Part shown: positions 54,529 to 64,000 of the stretch, piece after piece
How positions within the stretch are numbered: position 1 is the stretch's first letter
Layout: each line of letters starts with the position of its first letter
From: Areca catechu
Taxonomy: Eukaryota; Streptophyta; Magnoliopsida; Arecales; Arecaceae
NCBI GenBank assembly: GCA_021397845.1
Contig: CM038039.1
Location: 4,705,731-4,769,730, forward strand
Length of the DNA stretch: 64,000 nt
Direction: 5' to 3'
Translations under genes and position numbers: made by a program
Notes under the pieces: generated by a model
The model's input: the letters and a program-made list of their open reading frames with translations, nothing else
Databases searched by the model: none
What the model was told of the DNA's origin: nothing

Positions 54529-54900
54529 TTAGAAAGATAGAGTCCGTACCTTCTCCAAGTATTGCACCATGGTTGGATCTTTAGCTGCATATTCTTTGTT
54601 GACTTGATTCACAACCAGTTGGGAGTCTGAGAAGGCTCGAAGTTGCTGGACTCCTAAATCTTTGGCGATCCGTAGTCCGGCAAGCAGGGCTTCGTATTCA
54701 GCCTGATTATTTGAGGCATGGAAGGAGATGCAGAGTGCGTACTCTATGGCATGGCCGTCAGGTTCAGCCAACATTAGTCCAGCCCCACACCCAGTAGCAT
54801 TGGAAGCTCCGTCCACATGAAGCACTCAAACAGACTTTGTCCCCTTCGGGACTTCTTCTTCCGTCGAAGAGGCTTCGTCTTCGGACTTTCAGGTGCACTT
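54529..54900 (-). pseudogene. Tat-A second (archaeal-type) RNase H
   Basis: LHVDGASNATGCGAGLMLAE, NNQAEYEALLAGLRIA, LRAFSDSQLVVNQVNKEYAA: the D, E, D acidic residues of RNase H are visible. This extra domain after the normal RNase H is a Tat marker. A stop at 54529 and others upstream break the frame. Confidence 0.88.
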
Positions 54901-55985
54901 AGCTAAAAAATCGAAGAGCACCTGGGCCTTCATAGCCGCTCGAGGCTGGAAGCTGATGTCGAATTCACTCAACTTCATAGCCCACTTGGCTATCCTTCCA
55001 GAGGTGTCCAGAGAATGGCCTTGAGAGGTTGATCAGTTAGCACCACGATAGCATGGGCCTGAAAGTATGACCGTAGTCACTTTGCCACAATCACTAAAGA
55101 GTAGATTAGCTTCTGCATCCTTGCATATCGCATTTTGGCATCATGTAGGACCTTGCTGATATAGTAGATGGGCTTGTGAGACCCGTCTTCCTCTTTCCGG
55201 ACAAGAACCGAACTTACTGCTTCATCTGAACCAGAGAGGTACAGGTAGAGGACCTTGCCTTCTTGTGGCTTAGAGAGCAATGGCGGGGTCTCCAGATACT
55301 TCTTCAATTCCTCAAAGGTAGCACGACAGTCATCGGACCATTCAAAGCCCTTTGATTGCCAGAGTACCTTGAAGAACGGAAGACATTTCTTGGCTGACCG
55401 AGAGATAAATCTGCTGAGGGAGGCAATCCTCCCCGTCAACTGCTGGACTTCCTTTTTACAGGAGGGATGTCTCATATCTTTCAAGGCTTGAATCTTCTCA
55501 GGGTTCGCCTCAATCCCTTGTTTGGTAACGAGGAAGCCTAGGAATTTGCCCGAAGTGACCCCAAAGGCACACTTTGCCGGGTTTAGCTTCATATGGTAGC
55601 GCCGGAGAGTGCTGAATGATTCCTCTAAGTCGTGGATGTGATCTCTCCGGAGGAGGCTCTTGACGATCATGTCGTCAACATAGGCCTCCATGTTTCTCCC
55701 CAATTGCTTTTCGAACACCTTGTTGATGAGTCTTTGGAATGTTGCTCCGGCGTTCTTGAGGCCGAACGACATCATCTTGTAGCAGTAGAGGTTTTTATCA
55801 GTGATGAAAGCCGTCTTCTCCTCATCTTGTGGATCCATTCTAATTTGATTGTAGCCGAAGAAGGTGTCCATGAAACTCAGCTACTGGTGGCTTGCGGTAG
55901 CGTCGACCAGTTGATCAATCTTTAGGAGGGGAAAGTTATCTTTTGGGCAAGCCTTGTTGAGGTCTGTATAGTCGATGCAGATCCT
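54901..55985 (-). pseudogene. Tat-A reverse transcriptase and first RNase H
   Basis: The open block 55871-55077 holds FFGYNQIRMDPQDEEKTAF, MSFGLKNAGATFQRLINKVF, the catalytic AYVDDMIVKS, then FLGFLVTKQGIEANPEK, KKCLPFFKVLW and the first RNase H (SGSDEAVSSVLVRKE, KPIYYISKVLHDAKMRY). The RNase H tail (55076-54901) has stops. Upstream (55872-55985) the RT start is interrupted by stops but reads RICIDYTDLNKACPKD. Confidence 0.92.
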
Positions 55986-56290
55986 CTACTTGCCACTAGA
56001 TTTCTTCACCATCACCACGTTGGCCAACCACTCGGGGTAGCGGGCCTCTTTGATGAATCCTGCTTTGAGGAGCTTGCCAACCTTTTTGTCCACAGCTTGT
56101 TGTCTTTTGGGGGCGAAGCTCCTCTTTTTCTGCCACACCAGCTTGTACCCAGGGGTTACTTCCAGCCGATGAGTAATCACTTCGGCAGGAATCCCGGGCA
56201 TATCCAAAGCCGACCAAGCGAAGACATTGGCATTGTTTCTGAGAAAACGGATCAACTCCATTCTGGTTTCCTCATCTAGTGTGCTCCCGA
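55986..56290 (-). pseudogene. Tat-A RT N-terminal connection
   Basis: An open 91-residue block with FAWSALDMPGIPAEVITHRL, KLLKAGFIKEARYPEWLANV and VVMVKKSSGK, the standard start of Tat RT, ending at a stop (tag) where the family has a Trp. Confidence 0.88.
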
Positions 56291-56990
56291 TCTACACAAC
56301 TCTGGAAGGATCTTCCTCTGTCAAAGGTACCGGGATGGTCCTCTCCATGGGCTCACCAAGATTTGTAGCTGCATCCCTTGGATCCAACTGATCTGGAGTT
56401 GTCGAATCCTTGAAATGCCTGTCTTCAATCATCAGACACTATTGTGCCATCCTCTGGTATCCTCTAACTTTTCTAACACCGTTCCTGGTGAGGAAGCGCA
56501 CCAAGAGATAGTGAGAGGAGATCACGGTTCGGAATTTGTTCAAGACGGGCCGTCCCAGAATAATATTGTATGCTAAGGGGATCTGGACCACCGTGAAGTT
56601 GATCGGCAGTATCTTTTATCGAGGTTCGGTACCAAGGGTTACGGGTAACACTATTTTCCCTTCGGCATAAACTTGGTTGCCCCAAAAATCAGAGAGCGGT
56701 ATGGGAGATCTTTGCAGTTGATGTCTAGGCAAACACATTTTAGAAAATGCATCGTACATCAAGATATCAGTCGAACTTCCATTATCAACAAGGATCTACT
56801 GTACATCATAATTGGCTGCTACGGTCAAAATTACAAGAGGATCATCATGTGGGAGCCGAACTCCCGCGAGGTCGTCGTCAGAGAAGAGGATAGAGTTGTT
56901 GTCTTTAAGTCACTTTGGGGCATCGTCCTCATCCCTTCTCCAGTTGGTGGGTCGGTGTATCATCCCAACACCTCCATTGGTGGGCCTTTG
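56291..56990 (-). pseudogene. Tat-A aspartic protease region
   Basis: Active site ILVDNGSSTDILMYDAF at about 56800-56750, preceded by a TAG. The D-N-G triad is intact, unlike Tat-B (D-N-E). Downstream IPLAYNIILGRPVLNKFRTV matches the conserved ILGRP. The gag-protease linker and tail contain stops. Confidence 0.85.
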
Positions 56991-58229
56991 ATTTGGCAAT
57001 TCGGCCTCTTCAAGAGGTGGCTGGGGAACAGTTGCTTCTGACCGGGATCCTTGGCGACCGATGTACCGCCCTAAATACCCCATCTTGATGAGATCCTCAA
57101 TTGCATCCTTCAGCTGGATGCACTCTTTTGTGTTGTGGCCGTGGTCCCGGTGGAATCAGCAATATTTATTCCTGTTCCTTACGGAAGAGAAGGCCTTCAT
57201 GGGATGGGGCCGTTGGAGATAGTTTTCTTTTTCTATCTCCATGAGGATCTTCTCTCAAGAGAGGTTGAGGGGGGTGTAAGAGCCGAATCTTCCCCCCAAT
57301 ATTTTAGGCCTGGGAGGACTTCTTCGATGGTCTGTATATTTGCCGCCGTTGTTATTGAAAGTTTGGGAACTTTGTCCCCTGTTATTTTTCTTTTTTGAAG
57401 GGGGTTTCCCTTCAATCAGTCGTCGATTCGCCGCCTGCTTTTCAGCATCGATGTATTTCTGAGCCCTTAATAGGAGCTCAGCATAGCTTTTAGGGAGCTT
57501 CTTATCTAGGAAGAAAGTAAGCCTAGAGGTATGAAGCCCCTTCTTCAGTGCTGACATGGCCACATGCTCGTTGAGATCCGGAATCTCAAGCGTGGCCGCA
57601 TTAAACCTGGAGATATAATCTCGCAGGCTTTCTCCTTCATTCTGGTGACGGAGGAACAGTGTGTCCATATTCCGAGGAGTCTTGCAGCAGGTCCTGAAAT
57701 ACAAGACAAACAATTTTTCTAACTCAGAAATGGAATCGATGGTACCTGGGCGCAGGCTCGAGTACCACATCCAAGTGGACTTCTTCAAGGTAGTCGGGAA
57801 TGCTAAGCAATACATCGCGTCCGAAGCTCCTTGGATCATCATATGGGCCTTGAAGCTGTCCAAATGATCGAGGGGGTCGGAGGTGCCATCGTAGGGTTCC
57901 ATCTGGGGAACCTTGAAGTGCCGGGGGATGACCTTGGCCATGATGCAGTCGGTGTAGGGTGGGCGCAGGTCACCCACAATCAAGTCATCGGGATCCTTCA
58001 GATCCCGCATTCTCTGCTCTCGCACCTTTGCCATCTCTAACTCGATGGCTCTGAATCTCCCATCATAATCGGGAGTCTGCTTCGATGCTTTCTCTACAGA
58101 AGTGGAGTCTCCGGAGGAGGGTGAGGGAGTTTGTCTAGGTCTTTTCCCTTTTTGCGAGGAATTGGCAAACCTAGGCAATCTTGAGGTTCGGCCTTCAGGA
58201 GAGGGCCGAGAATGGGGGGAGGGGTGCAT
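56991..58229 (-). pseudogene. Tat-A gag
   Basis: A 324-residue open block at 58229-57255 starts MHPSPHSRPSPEGRTSRLPR. It contains the gag core: PQMEPYDGTSDPLDHLDSFK, STWMWYSSLRPGTI, NEGESLRDYISRFNAATLE, then PKSYAELLLRAQKYIDAEKQ. After a stop the zinc-binding tail follows at about 57190-57060 (KYC, TGA, FHRDHGHNTKEC, DLIKMGYLGRY). Start choice: the first Met of the long frame; an earlier start towards 58500 cannot be excluded. Gag packages the element RNA. Confidence 0.92.
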
Positions 58230-58551
58230 AGAATCCTCCTGTGGGGCTCTCTTTCTTCGAGATCAAGAGCTGTGTCTGGAGGTGGCAGGTGGGTTCCCCA
58301 CTGGAAAGGCTCTGTTTTGGAATTTTTGAACCATAGCCGTAAGGTTGGTGACTTGGTTCACAAGAGCTTCAAACTATTATAATCCTACAACAACTGTGGG
58401 AGGTGGAACATCGTTCTCCTCCGGGGGCACACCCCCCTGAGACGGAGCACGACTCCGGCTTGTAGAAGCGATCGGAGCTTTTTCTCTCGCCATCGAAAAC
58501 TTCTCACTTCTCCTTGTCTGGGAGGGAGCTTAAAGAATGTTAACGAGTGCT
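58230..58551 (-). other. Tat-A leader and gag 5' region
   Basis: The minus-strand sequence between primer site and the gag open block includes a frame start MAREKAPI at about 58494 that soon meets stops. It may be the true gag N-terminus in decayed form. Confidence 0.5.
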
Positions 58552-58573
58552 CCCCCTTCCTGGCGTGCCAATC
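58552..58573 (-). promoter_or_regulatory. Primer binding site of Tat-A
   Basis: The minus strand reads gattggcacgccaggaaggg directly inside the 5' LTR, similar to the Tat-B site. tRNA not assigned. Confidence 0.75.
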
Positions 58574-59322
58574 TATTGGCGTGGTCGGTCGGAGCCGCTA
58601 CGTCGCAGGACCACTCCCTGGTTCACCTGCAAAACAGGTCCCTTGCTGGAGTTGTTCCGGTGGAGGACACTCCGATGCCTAAGTCAGTGACATATTCCAG
58701 CCACAGAATGGGGAAGGTGTCGAGAGTAGGAGAGAAAAAGGCTCTTGGAGAATGTAAGTGTATGTGAGCGTGAATGTTAGCGTACCTCTCGAACCATCCT
58801 TCTTACCCTTATTTAAAAGAGGACCTCCGGCCTGCGACCCGCCCTTTTTTCGGTAATCATGGAGAGCCAATTTCTCCCATGATTGGCGATCGTGGGTTGT
58901 CATTGAGCTGTTCCGGCTAGTTCGGAGGCGTGGCAGTAGGAGTTGCGCGCCATGATCATGGCATGATGAGTGTCGATTGTAACCATTGGTTACAGTTGCC
59001 TTTCTGGACCAGATTGTGGTCCAAGCTTTGGGTTTTCCCTTTTGTGGGTTGAAGACTTGGTATTTTCCCGGGGCCGGAGATCGTGTCTACGGCGGGGACC
59101 GAAGTACGTGCCTTCGAAAGTCGATGAGAAGTTCGGTCTTCGGTCAAGGCCGAAGACGTTACCCGAAGGACCGGACTCCGGATGTTGTGGTCCGGTGTAA
59201 AGCCTTGGATTGCCTGCAGTTGGCCTGTCCCTTGCTTGGTCCAAAGTCCGTAGTCCGGAGAGAGAGGACTTCGACCAGTCAAACCGGAATCCGATTTGTA
59301 GCTGAACTGGGATATCCCAACA
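58574..59322 (-). repeat. 5' LTR of Tat-A
   Basis: 749 bp, plus view TATTGGCGTGGTCGG to GATATCCCAACA. The second base has changed from G to A. A TATA-like TTTAAATAAGGG lies on the minus strand at about 58808-58820. It pairs with 38695-39457. Confidence 0.95.
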
Positions 59323-59790
59323 CAGTTCTTTTATGGATCGGACTGAGATTTTTAATTTTTATTGACCCAAGTTTAGATTTATTTTTTAATTTTTAAAAAA
59401 TAAAATATCCTGATTTCAAAATTCTTTTATTTTCATGGATGAATTTTCAGTATTTTTTCTGCTTAATTTAATTATGTATAGTAATAATTTAATTATATAC
59501 TAGATTTAGTTAATTATATATAGAATTAAATTAACTGTGTACAACAGTAATTTAATTATGTGTCAAGTTTAGTTAATTGTATGCAAAACTAAATTAACTA
59601 TATGTAGTAATAATTTAATTGTGTGATAAGTTTAGTTAATTATATGTAGGTTTAATTTAACTATGTGAAATTATAAATTAACTATATATAATGTCAAATT
59701 AATTATGTGCTAGCTCAATTTAATTATGTATGGTGGTAATTTAACTGCATGTAAGGTTTAGTTAATTATATTCAAAAAAATTTGTGAATA
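59323..59790. repeat. AT-rich tandem repeat, about 64-bp period
   Basis: From about 59465 to 59775 units of the form agtaataatttaattatrt..tagatttagttaattatatgta..aaattaact recur about five times with much divergence. It starts shortly after the Tat-A target duplication. No gene. Confidence 0.65.
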
Positions 59791-60240
59791 TGACATGGAA
59801 GAGAATTTGGAAGAAATCAATAAATGAAAATGGAAAAGGATTCAGAAGAAATGATTCAGAAAAAAATAAGCAAACGTGATGTAAAAAATGATTCAGAAAT
59901 CAACAAACGAGAATATGATGTGGAAGATGATTCATAAGAAATCAGAAAAATAAAATAGGAAAGAAAGTTTTGGGAATATGGCATGGAAAGAATATGATAT
60001 AGAAAAGATTCAGAAGAAATCAGCAAAATAAAATGAAAAAAATTGAAAATATGATGTGAAAGGAATATAACATGGAAAATAATTAAGAAAAAAATATTAA
60101 AATAAAATGGGAAAGAAAGTTTTGGAGATATAATGCAAAAGGAATATGACATTGAAGAGGATTGAGAAGAAATATGGTATAAAAGGAATATGATGTAGAA
60201 GAGAATTCAAAAAAAAAATACTAAAATAATCTTTAGGGAA
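59791..60240. repeat. Diverged tandem repeat of a gaatatgacatggaagagaattcagaagaaat phrase
   Basis: The phrase gatgtgga(a)gatgattcagaagaaatcagcaaaataaaatgggaaagaaagttttggga and variants recur between 59800 and 60210, with units of roughly 80 bp or less and irregular. Frames on either strand in it (59856-60366) have only low-complexity content. Confidence 0.55.
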
Positions 60241-60615
60241 TGTTTCGAATAATGAAATCAACGGTAACAGGTATTTTGGAGGTTTTTTAGAGAATAATGA
60301 CATCATAAAGGATATCGTATTACGATAAATCTTAAATGAAAGATTGGAAGTTAGAGATTTAGTCAATAGGGATGATTTGTTATAGTAGAATCAAAATAGG
60401 GATTGGAAATTAAATTCCCATAAAATTAATGATAAGAGGGATGAGAACATGCAGGTTTTGATGGTGTTATCTTTTTATAAAAAAATATTTATATAAAAGT
60501 TACTGCATATTGCAAGATAATTAACAAGTGCTGAAATACTTTAGTGCTTTAAAATTATGAAATCTCCTACTTTGATTGGTAATATTTGGCTGCACAGGTG
60601 ACCGGTTCCTTTTTA
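60241..60615. other. AT-rich DNA, nothing recognised
   Basis: No gene, repeat or motif that I can support. Confidence 0.5.
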
Positions 60616-60974
60616 TGTAATGTTTGGATATTAAAAAAAATCTGAAATAAAAATACCAATTTTCAAAGAATACATATTCATTCTTGTTATTCTAGATTTC
60701 TGTTTAGTTGGAAATATGGAATAATAATTTTATTCCAGTACAATTAATGCTATAGGATCCACCATATAGAAATAAAATGAAGGATCTACCATATAGAAAT
60801 AAAATGATCTAGAATAAGCAATTCATGGTCCACCATGGAATAGCTATTCTAGAATATCAAAGATTGACCAAAATAGTTTTTCTAGATGGTCAATCTCAAT
60901 TTTTGTAGCTATTTAAAGAGAAAAACTAGAATAAGAACTTATTCTGGATGAAATTAATGGAACCAAACACTACC
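60616..60974. mobile_element. Tourist-like MITE candidate (359 bp)
   Basis: The left end is tGTAATGTTTGG; the right end read in reverse is GGTAGTGTTTGG. TTA trinucleotides flank it (60613-60615, 60975-60977). The interior is AT-rich, with internal repeats of ccaccatatagaaataaaatga and tattctagaat phrases, and no coding capacity. TTA duplications and GTTTGG ends fit PIF/Harbinger-derived MITEs. The inverted repeats are short and imperfect. Confidence 0.6.
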
Positions 60975-61620
60975 TTATATTCATATCTCCTTGGAAGGTA
61001 AATTGGTGTCAAAACTGAGGCATCCATGGTTCTTGGAATACTAGTGTGACTTGCACTACGTAGTGGATTTTGAATTATATTGAAAATACTATCCCAATTT
61101 TAGAATCTATTTAGTTTTTTTTAATTTTTTTATGTATATATATATATATGTTTTAAGTTTTTTAAGTTACATAATAAAATAAAATTTGGATTGATATTTT
61201 TTTAGATTTTAATCTAATATTTATAAAAAAATAGTTTAATTACATTATAATTTCTTAACGCTAGACAATATTTGTTTTAATATTGAAAACACTACCACAA
61301 CTTTAGAATTTATCTAGCATTTTTATTATTTTTAAATTTTTTTTATGTATATATATTAAGATTTTTTAAGTTACATATTAAAAATAAACCTGGATTAATA
61401 TTTTTATAAACTTTAATCTAATATTTATAACAAAATAATTCAATTTTATCATAGATTTTTTAATGAGAGATAATATTATTTCTAGTATCGAAAATGCTAC
61501 CACAATTTTAGAATTCATCTGGACTTTTTTTAAAAATTTTCTTTTACAAATAAAAGATTTTTTATGTATAATTTCTAACATGTCAAAATTTATATTAATA
61601 ATTTTTAATTTTTTTATAAT
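60975..61620. repeat. AT-rich tandem repeat, 203-205 bp period, about 2.5 units
   Basis: The anchor phrase gaaaa(t/c)(a/g)cta(t/c)c(c/a)caa..ttagaat begins at 61082, 61285 and 61490. The following atgtatatata...aagttttttaagttacat and taatctaatatttata segments repeat with it. Confidence 0.75.
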
Positions 61621-62420
61621 TTGAGGATTTTTTGTAATTATAGCGGATCAATGGATTGTTGCATAAAAACAAACAATATAAGGAGTTTTTTTACAAAAAT
61701 GCCCTTTTTAAAACTCATGTCCAGACCTTTCTCCCCATCTGGCTATCATCCCTTCCTCTTCCCATCTCCTTGTTCCCATGTCCCCACTTGCTCGTGCCTT
61801 TCCCCTACCACTTTCTCTCTCATGGCTTCTCTAACCTGTGCCCTAGGTTTTCTCCTGGCTCATCTAGAGAAAGTGCTACTCATTCATCAAAGCCTCCTTC
61901 CTTAGATTGCAGACCACCAAAACCTTCTTCCCCTGAGTGTCAGTCACAGGAGTATAATGCTGGTAATCATAGGTAAACCATCTGCTTTAGCCCTTTGTTT
62001 GTATTTTTCTTCTTTTCTGCTTCTCCTTTGCTTACTTTCCCCCTTTTTTCTGGATTCGTCTCTGTATTTTTTTGCTAGATCTATCTCCACGTGTTTTTCC
62101 TTTTTTTCTCTTTCGATCTCCCCTGATTTTTGAACACTGGCAGCTCACCCCTTCCCTCTTAGCTAGATCTTTTGCTATCCATGTTCTCAAATATTCACCT
62201 CCATTCTATAGCCAACCCAAGTTTTTGATTAGCTTAGACTACTACTAAATTAAGAAGATAGAGATTGAGTGAGAAAAGAATAGAAGAGAGAGAAAGAGAG
62301 AGGGAGAGAGAGAATTTAGAAAAAAAGATAAAATTTTGGTAATTTTTTTCTTTTTTCAAACTCCATATAACTGGTTCTTTTAAAGGCATCTAACAAACTC
62401 AATAAATCAATAATAAACTT
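61621..62420. other. Pyrimidine-rich DNA, nothing recognised
   Basis: Overlapping plus-strand frames at 61621-61905 and 61656-61976 are C/T-rich and low in complexity, with no domain recognised. A short GA-rich tract (gagagaaagagagagggagagag) lies near 62290. It could be a promoter or UTR-like region of an unseen gene, but there is no evidence. Confidence 0.4.
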
Positions 62421-62587
62421 AACTAATCAACAACTATTATAACTACTTAACTAATTAACAACGGTTATAACTACTCAACTAATCAACAACTATTATAACT
62501 ACTCAACTAATCAACAACTGCTATAACAAACTCAACAAATCAACAACAAACTCAACTAATCAATAACTAATTCAACTAATCAACAAA
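62421..62587. repeat. 28-bp minisatellite
   Basis: Units aactaatcaacaactattat / aactactt (28 bp) occur four times from 62421, then in shortened 20-bp forms to about 62587. Confidence 0.85.
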
Positions 62588-62945
62588 GGTTCATGGCATT
62601 TATCCAGCGTTTAAAACATCCTTGTCCTCAATGATAAAAATTAGGAAATTATTGGATAATGAAATCGTACTCTTTCCAAGTGGCACTTTCAAGTCCCAAA
62701 TTAGTTCATTGAATTAACAATTAAACTCCAATAACTTGACCCTTTTTAACAATCCTGTGATCTAACACCTTGAGTGGTTCTGCCAATAGCTATCCATCAG
62801 GTCCTGCCAATAGCATGGATGGTAAAGGTACACGATTGGACCCAACCTTTATCGTTAAAAGTAAAACATAGAAAACAGGATGCATTATTGAACCTATTGG
62901 TAGTTGCAATTTGTAAGCCATGGTACCTGATGTAGCGAGACCGCT
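62588..62945 (-). pseudogene. Chromovirus integrase C-terminus and chromodomain fragment
   Basis: Minus-strand reading gives MAYKLQLPIGSIMHPVFYV, then KVGSNRVPLPSML, then after a stop LAEPLKVLDHRIVKKGQV, LLIQ, a stop, TNLGLESATWKEYDFIIQ, a stop and FPNFYH. This is the conserved end of a Ty3/Gypsy chromovirus integrase with its chromodomain. It belongs to a different subgroup from the elements at 21128 and 44750. It is an orphan fragment; no LTR was seen. Tryptophan-to-stop changes mark decay. Confidence 0.8.
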
Positions 62946-63135
62946 GACATGGGTAGCTGACGGGCACCACATTAAGGGAGACCGCCACGACGGATGCCAA
63001 GGTGACACCTCAGTTTGGAGCACTTTGCCGAGCTGAGCTGAGCTCTTCCAGGACCGCAAGTCGAACTCAGTCCTCCACCAGGTCGAGCTCGTGAGCTCGA
63101 CGTTTAGGCCGGAGCCATCCTCCACCCTCCAGAGC
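62946..63135. other. Transition from the integrase fragment to the GC-rich repeat
   Basis: GC content rises sharply. Phrases such as cgagctcgtgagctcgac are palindromic. No gene recognised. Confidence 0.4.
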
Positions 63136-63954
63136 GAGACCCTTGAAGGTTAGTGCCCTGCGATCGAGGTTGAGCCAAGAGCTTGCCCGCCGATGTGGAG
63201 CCTCTCCGAGCGTGCACCCTCTAGACTGGGTCCGTCCTCCGCCCTCCAGAGCGAGACCCTCGGAGGTTAGTGCCCTGCGGTCGAGGCTGAGCCAAGAGCT
63301 CGCCCGCCGATGTGGAGCCTCTCTGAGCACGTGCCATCTGGACCGGGTTCGTCCTCCACCCTCCAGAGTGAGACCCTCGGAGGTTAGTGCCCTGCAGTCG
63401 AGGTCGAGCCAAGGGCTCGCCCGTCGATGTGGAGCCTCTCCGAGCGCGCGCCCTCTGGACTGGGTCCATCCTCCGCCCTCCAGAGCGAGACCCTCGAAGG
63501 TTAGTGTCCTGCAGTCAAGGTCGAGCCAAGAGCTCGCCCGCCGATGTGGAGCCTCTCCGAGCACGCGCCCTCTGGACCGGGTCCGTCTTCCACCCTCCAG
63601 AGCGAGACCCTCGGAGGTTAGTGCCCTGCGGTCAAGGTCGAGCCAAGAGCTCACCCGCCGATGTGGAGCCTCTCCGAGCGCGCGCCCTCTGGACCGGGTC
63701 CGTCTTCCGCCCTCCAGAGCGAGACCCTCGGAGGTTAGTGCCCTGCGGTCGAGGTCGAGCCAAGGGCTCACCTGCCGATGTGGAGCCTCTCCAAGCGCGC
63801 GCCCTCTGGACCGGGTCCATCCTCCGCCCTCCAGAGCGAGACCCTCGGAGGTTGATGCCATGTGGTCGAGGTCGAGCCAAGAGCTCGCCCGCCGATGTGG
63901 AGCCCTCCGAGCGCGCGCCCTCTGAGTCGGGCCCGCACTCTTTCCTCCTCCACC
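63136..63954. repeat. 117-bp GC-rich tandem repeat, seven units
   Basis: The phrase gagaccctcg(g/a)aggttagt begins at 63136, 63253, 63370, 63487, 63604, 63721 and 63838, always 117 bp apart. Units include gccgatgtggagcctctccg and gagcgcgcgccctctgg. As 117 is 39 codons, frames stay open on both strands (63143-63925 plus, 63861-63067 minus). I see no evidence that either is a gene. Confidence 0.95.
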
Positions 63955-64000
63955 AAGATGACCGCACGAGCTCGGAGTGCCCAGATCGGAGCAGACCCTG
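63955..64000. other. GC-rich end of the window
   Basis: Continues the composition of the repeat but departs from its sequence. Nothing further can be said. Confidence 0.4.

Larger units (their letters stand above)
38695..59322 (-). mobile_element. Tat-lineage Ty3/Gypsy element 'Tat-A', 20.6 kb including a nested insertion
   Basis: Both LTRs are present (38695-39457 and 58574-59322), each starting T(G/A)TTGGCGTGG and ending CCCAACA. Flanking pentamers CAATT (38690-38694) and CAGTT (59323-59327) are a target duplication with one difference. The minus strand holds gag, protease, RT with two RNase H domains, and integrase. The plus strand holds antisense ORFs between integrase and the 3' LTR. 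A 9-kb chromovirus derivative splits the integrase. By eye the two LTRs agree at roughly nine bases in ten, so the insertion is not recent. Confidence 0.93.

Noticed and set aside
61621..61976. Two overlapping pyrimidine-rich frames as a gene
   Set aside because: Low-complexity composition, two frames equally open, and no homology recognised.
63067..63925. Long open frames on both strands (260 and 264 residues) as genes
   Set aside because: They are by-products of a 117-bp tandem repeat whose length is divisible by three. No domain, start context or neighbouring gene structure supports coding.

Overview
This is nuclear DNA of a flowering plant, most likely a monocot. The monocot call is an inference from the style of the retrotransposons and of the acyltransferase gene; I cannot name a species. 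The evidence is plant-type LTR retrotransposons (Copia, Tat-lineage Gypsy and chromovirus Gypsy), an L1-type LINE, a CACTA DNA transposon, MITE-like elements, spliced genes and long non-coding stretches. I found only one gene that looks like a host gene at its own locus.

Layout. Positions 1-7251 are a decayed Ty1/Copia element on the minus strand. It runs off the left edge, and its 5' LTR is at 4917-7251. It sits inside a Tat-lineage Ty3/Gypsy element on the minus strand ('Tat-B', 7252 to about 30207). Tat-B consists of an antisense additional ORF (7252-8571), a 59-bp minisatellite, pol (16181-20017), gag, a primer binding site and a 5' LTR (28764 to about 30207). Two more elements are inserted in Tat-B. 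One is a 5.7-kb CACTA/En-Spm transposon (9903-15641) in the minisatellite. It carries a TNPA-like gene and what looks like a captured 5' part of a SUVR-type histone methyltransferase gene with a WIYLD domain. The other is a chromovirus (21128-28242) in gag.

The stretch 30208-38694 is the older host locus. It holds a degenerate LINE (about 30413-35918) containing a hAT-like MITE, then a two-exon BAHD acyltransferase gene on the minus strand (36116-38433) with one apparent frameshift near its 3' end.

A second Tat element ('Tat-A', 38695-59322, minus strand) has both LTRs and near-identical 5-bp target duplications. It landed about 260 bp upstream of the acyltransferase start codon. It has spliced antisense ORFs on the plus strand (40050-43425), and its pol and gag are on the minus strand. 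Its integrase is split by a young insertion (44750-53764) with a perfect CCCGT target duplication. That insertion is a tandem array: LTR, internal region, LTR, truncated internal region, LTR fragment of a deletion-derived, non-autonomous chromovirus.

From 59323 to the right edge the DNA is AT-rich with several tandem repeats, a Tourist-like MITE, a fragment of a chromodomain integrase, and a striking 117-bp GC-rich tandem repeat (63136-63954).

The coding parts of nearly all mobile elements carry stops and frameshifts. The least decayed are the two chromovirus derivatives at 44750-53764. The nesting gives a relative order of events: LINE and host gene first, then the Tat elements, then the Copia, CACTA and chromovirus insertions.
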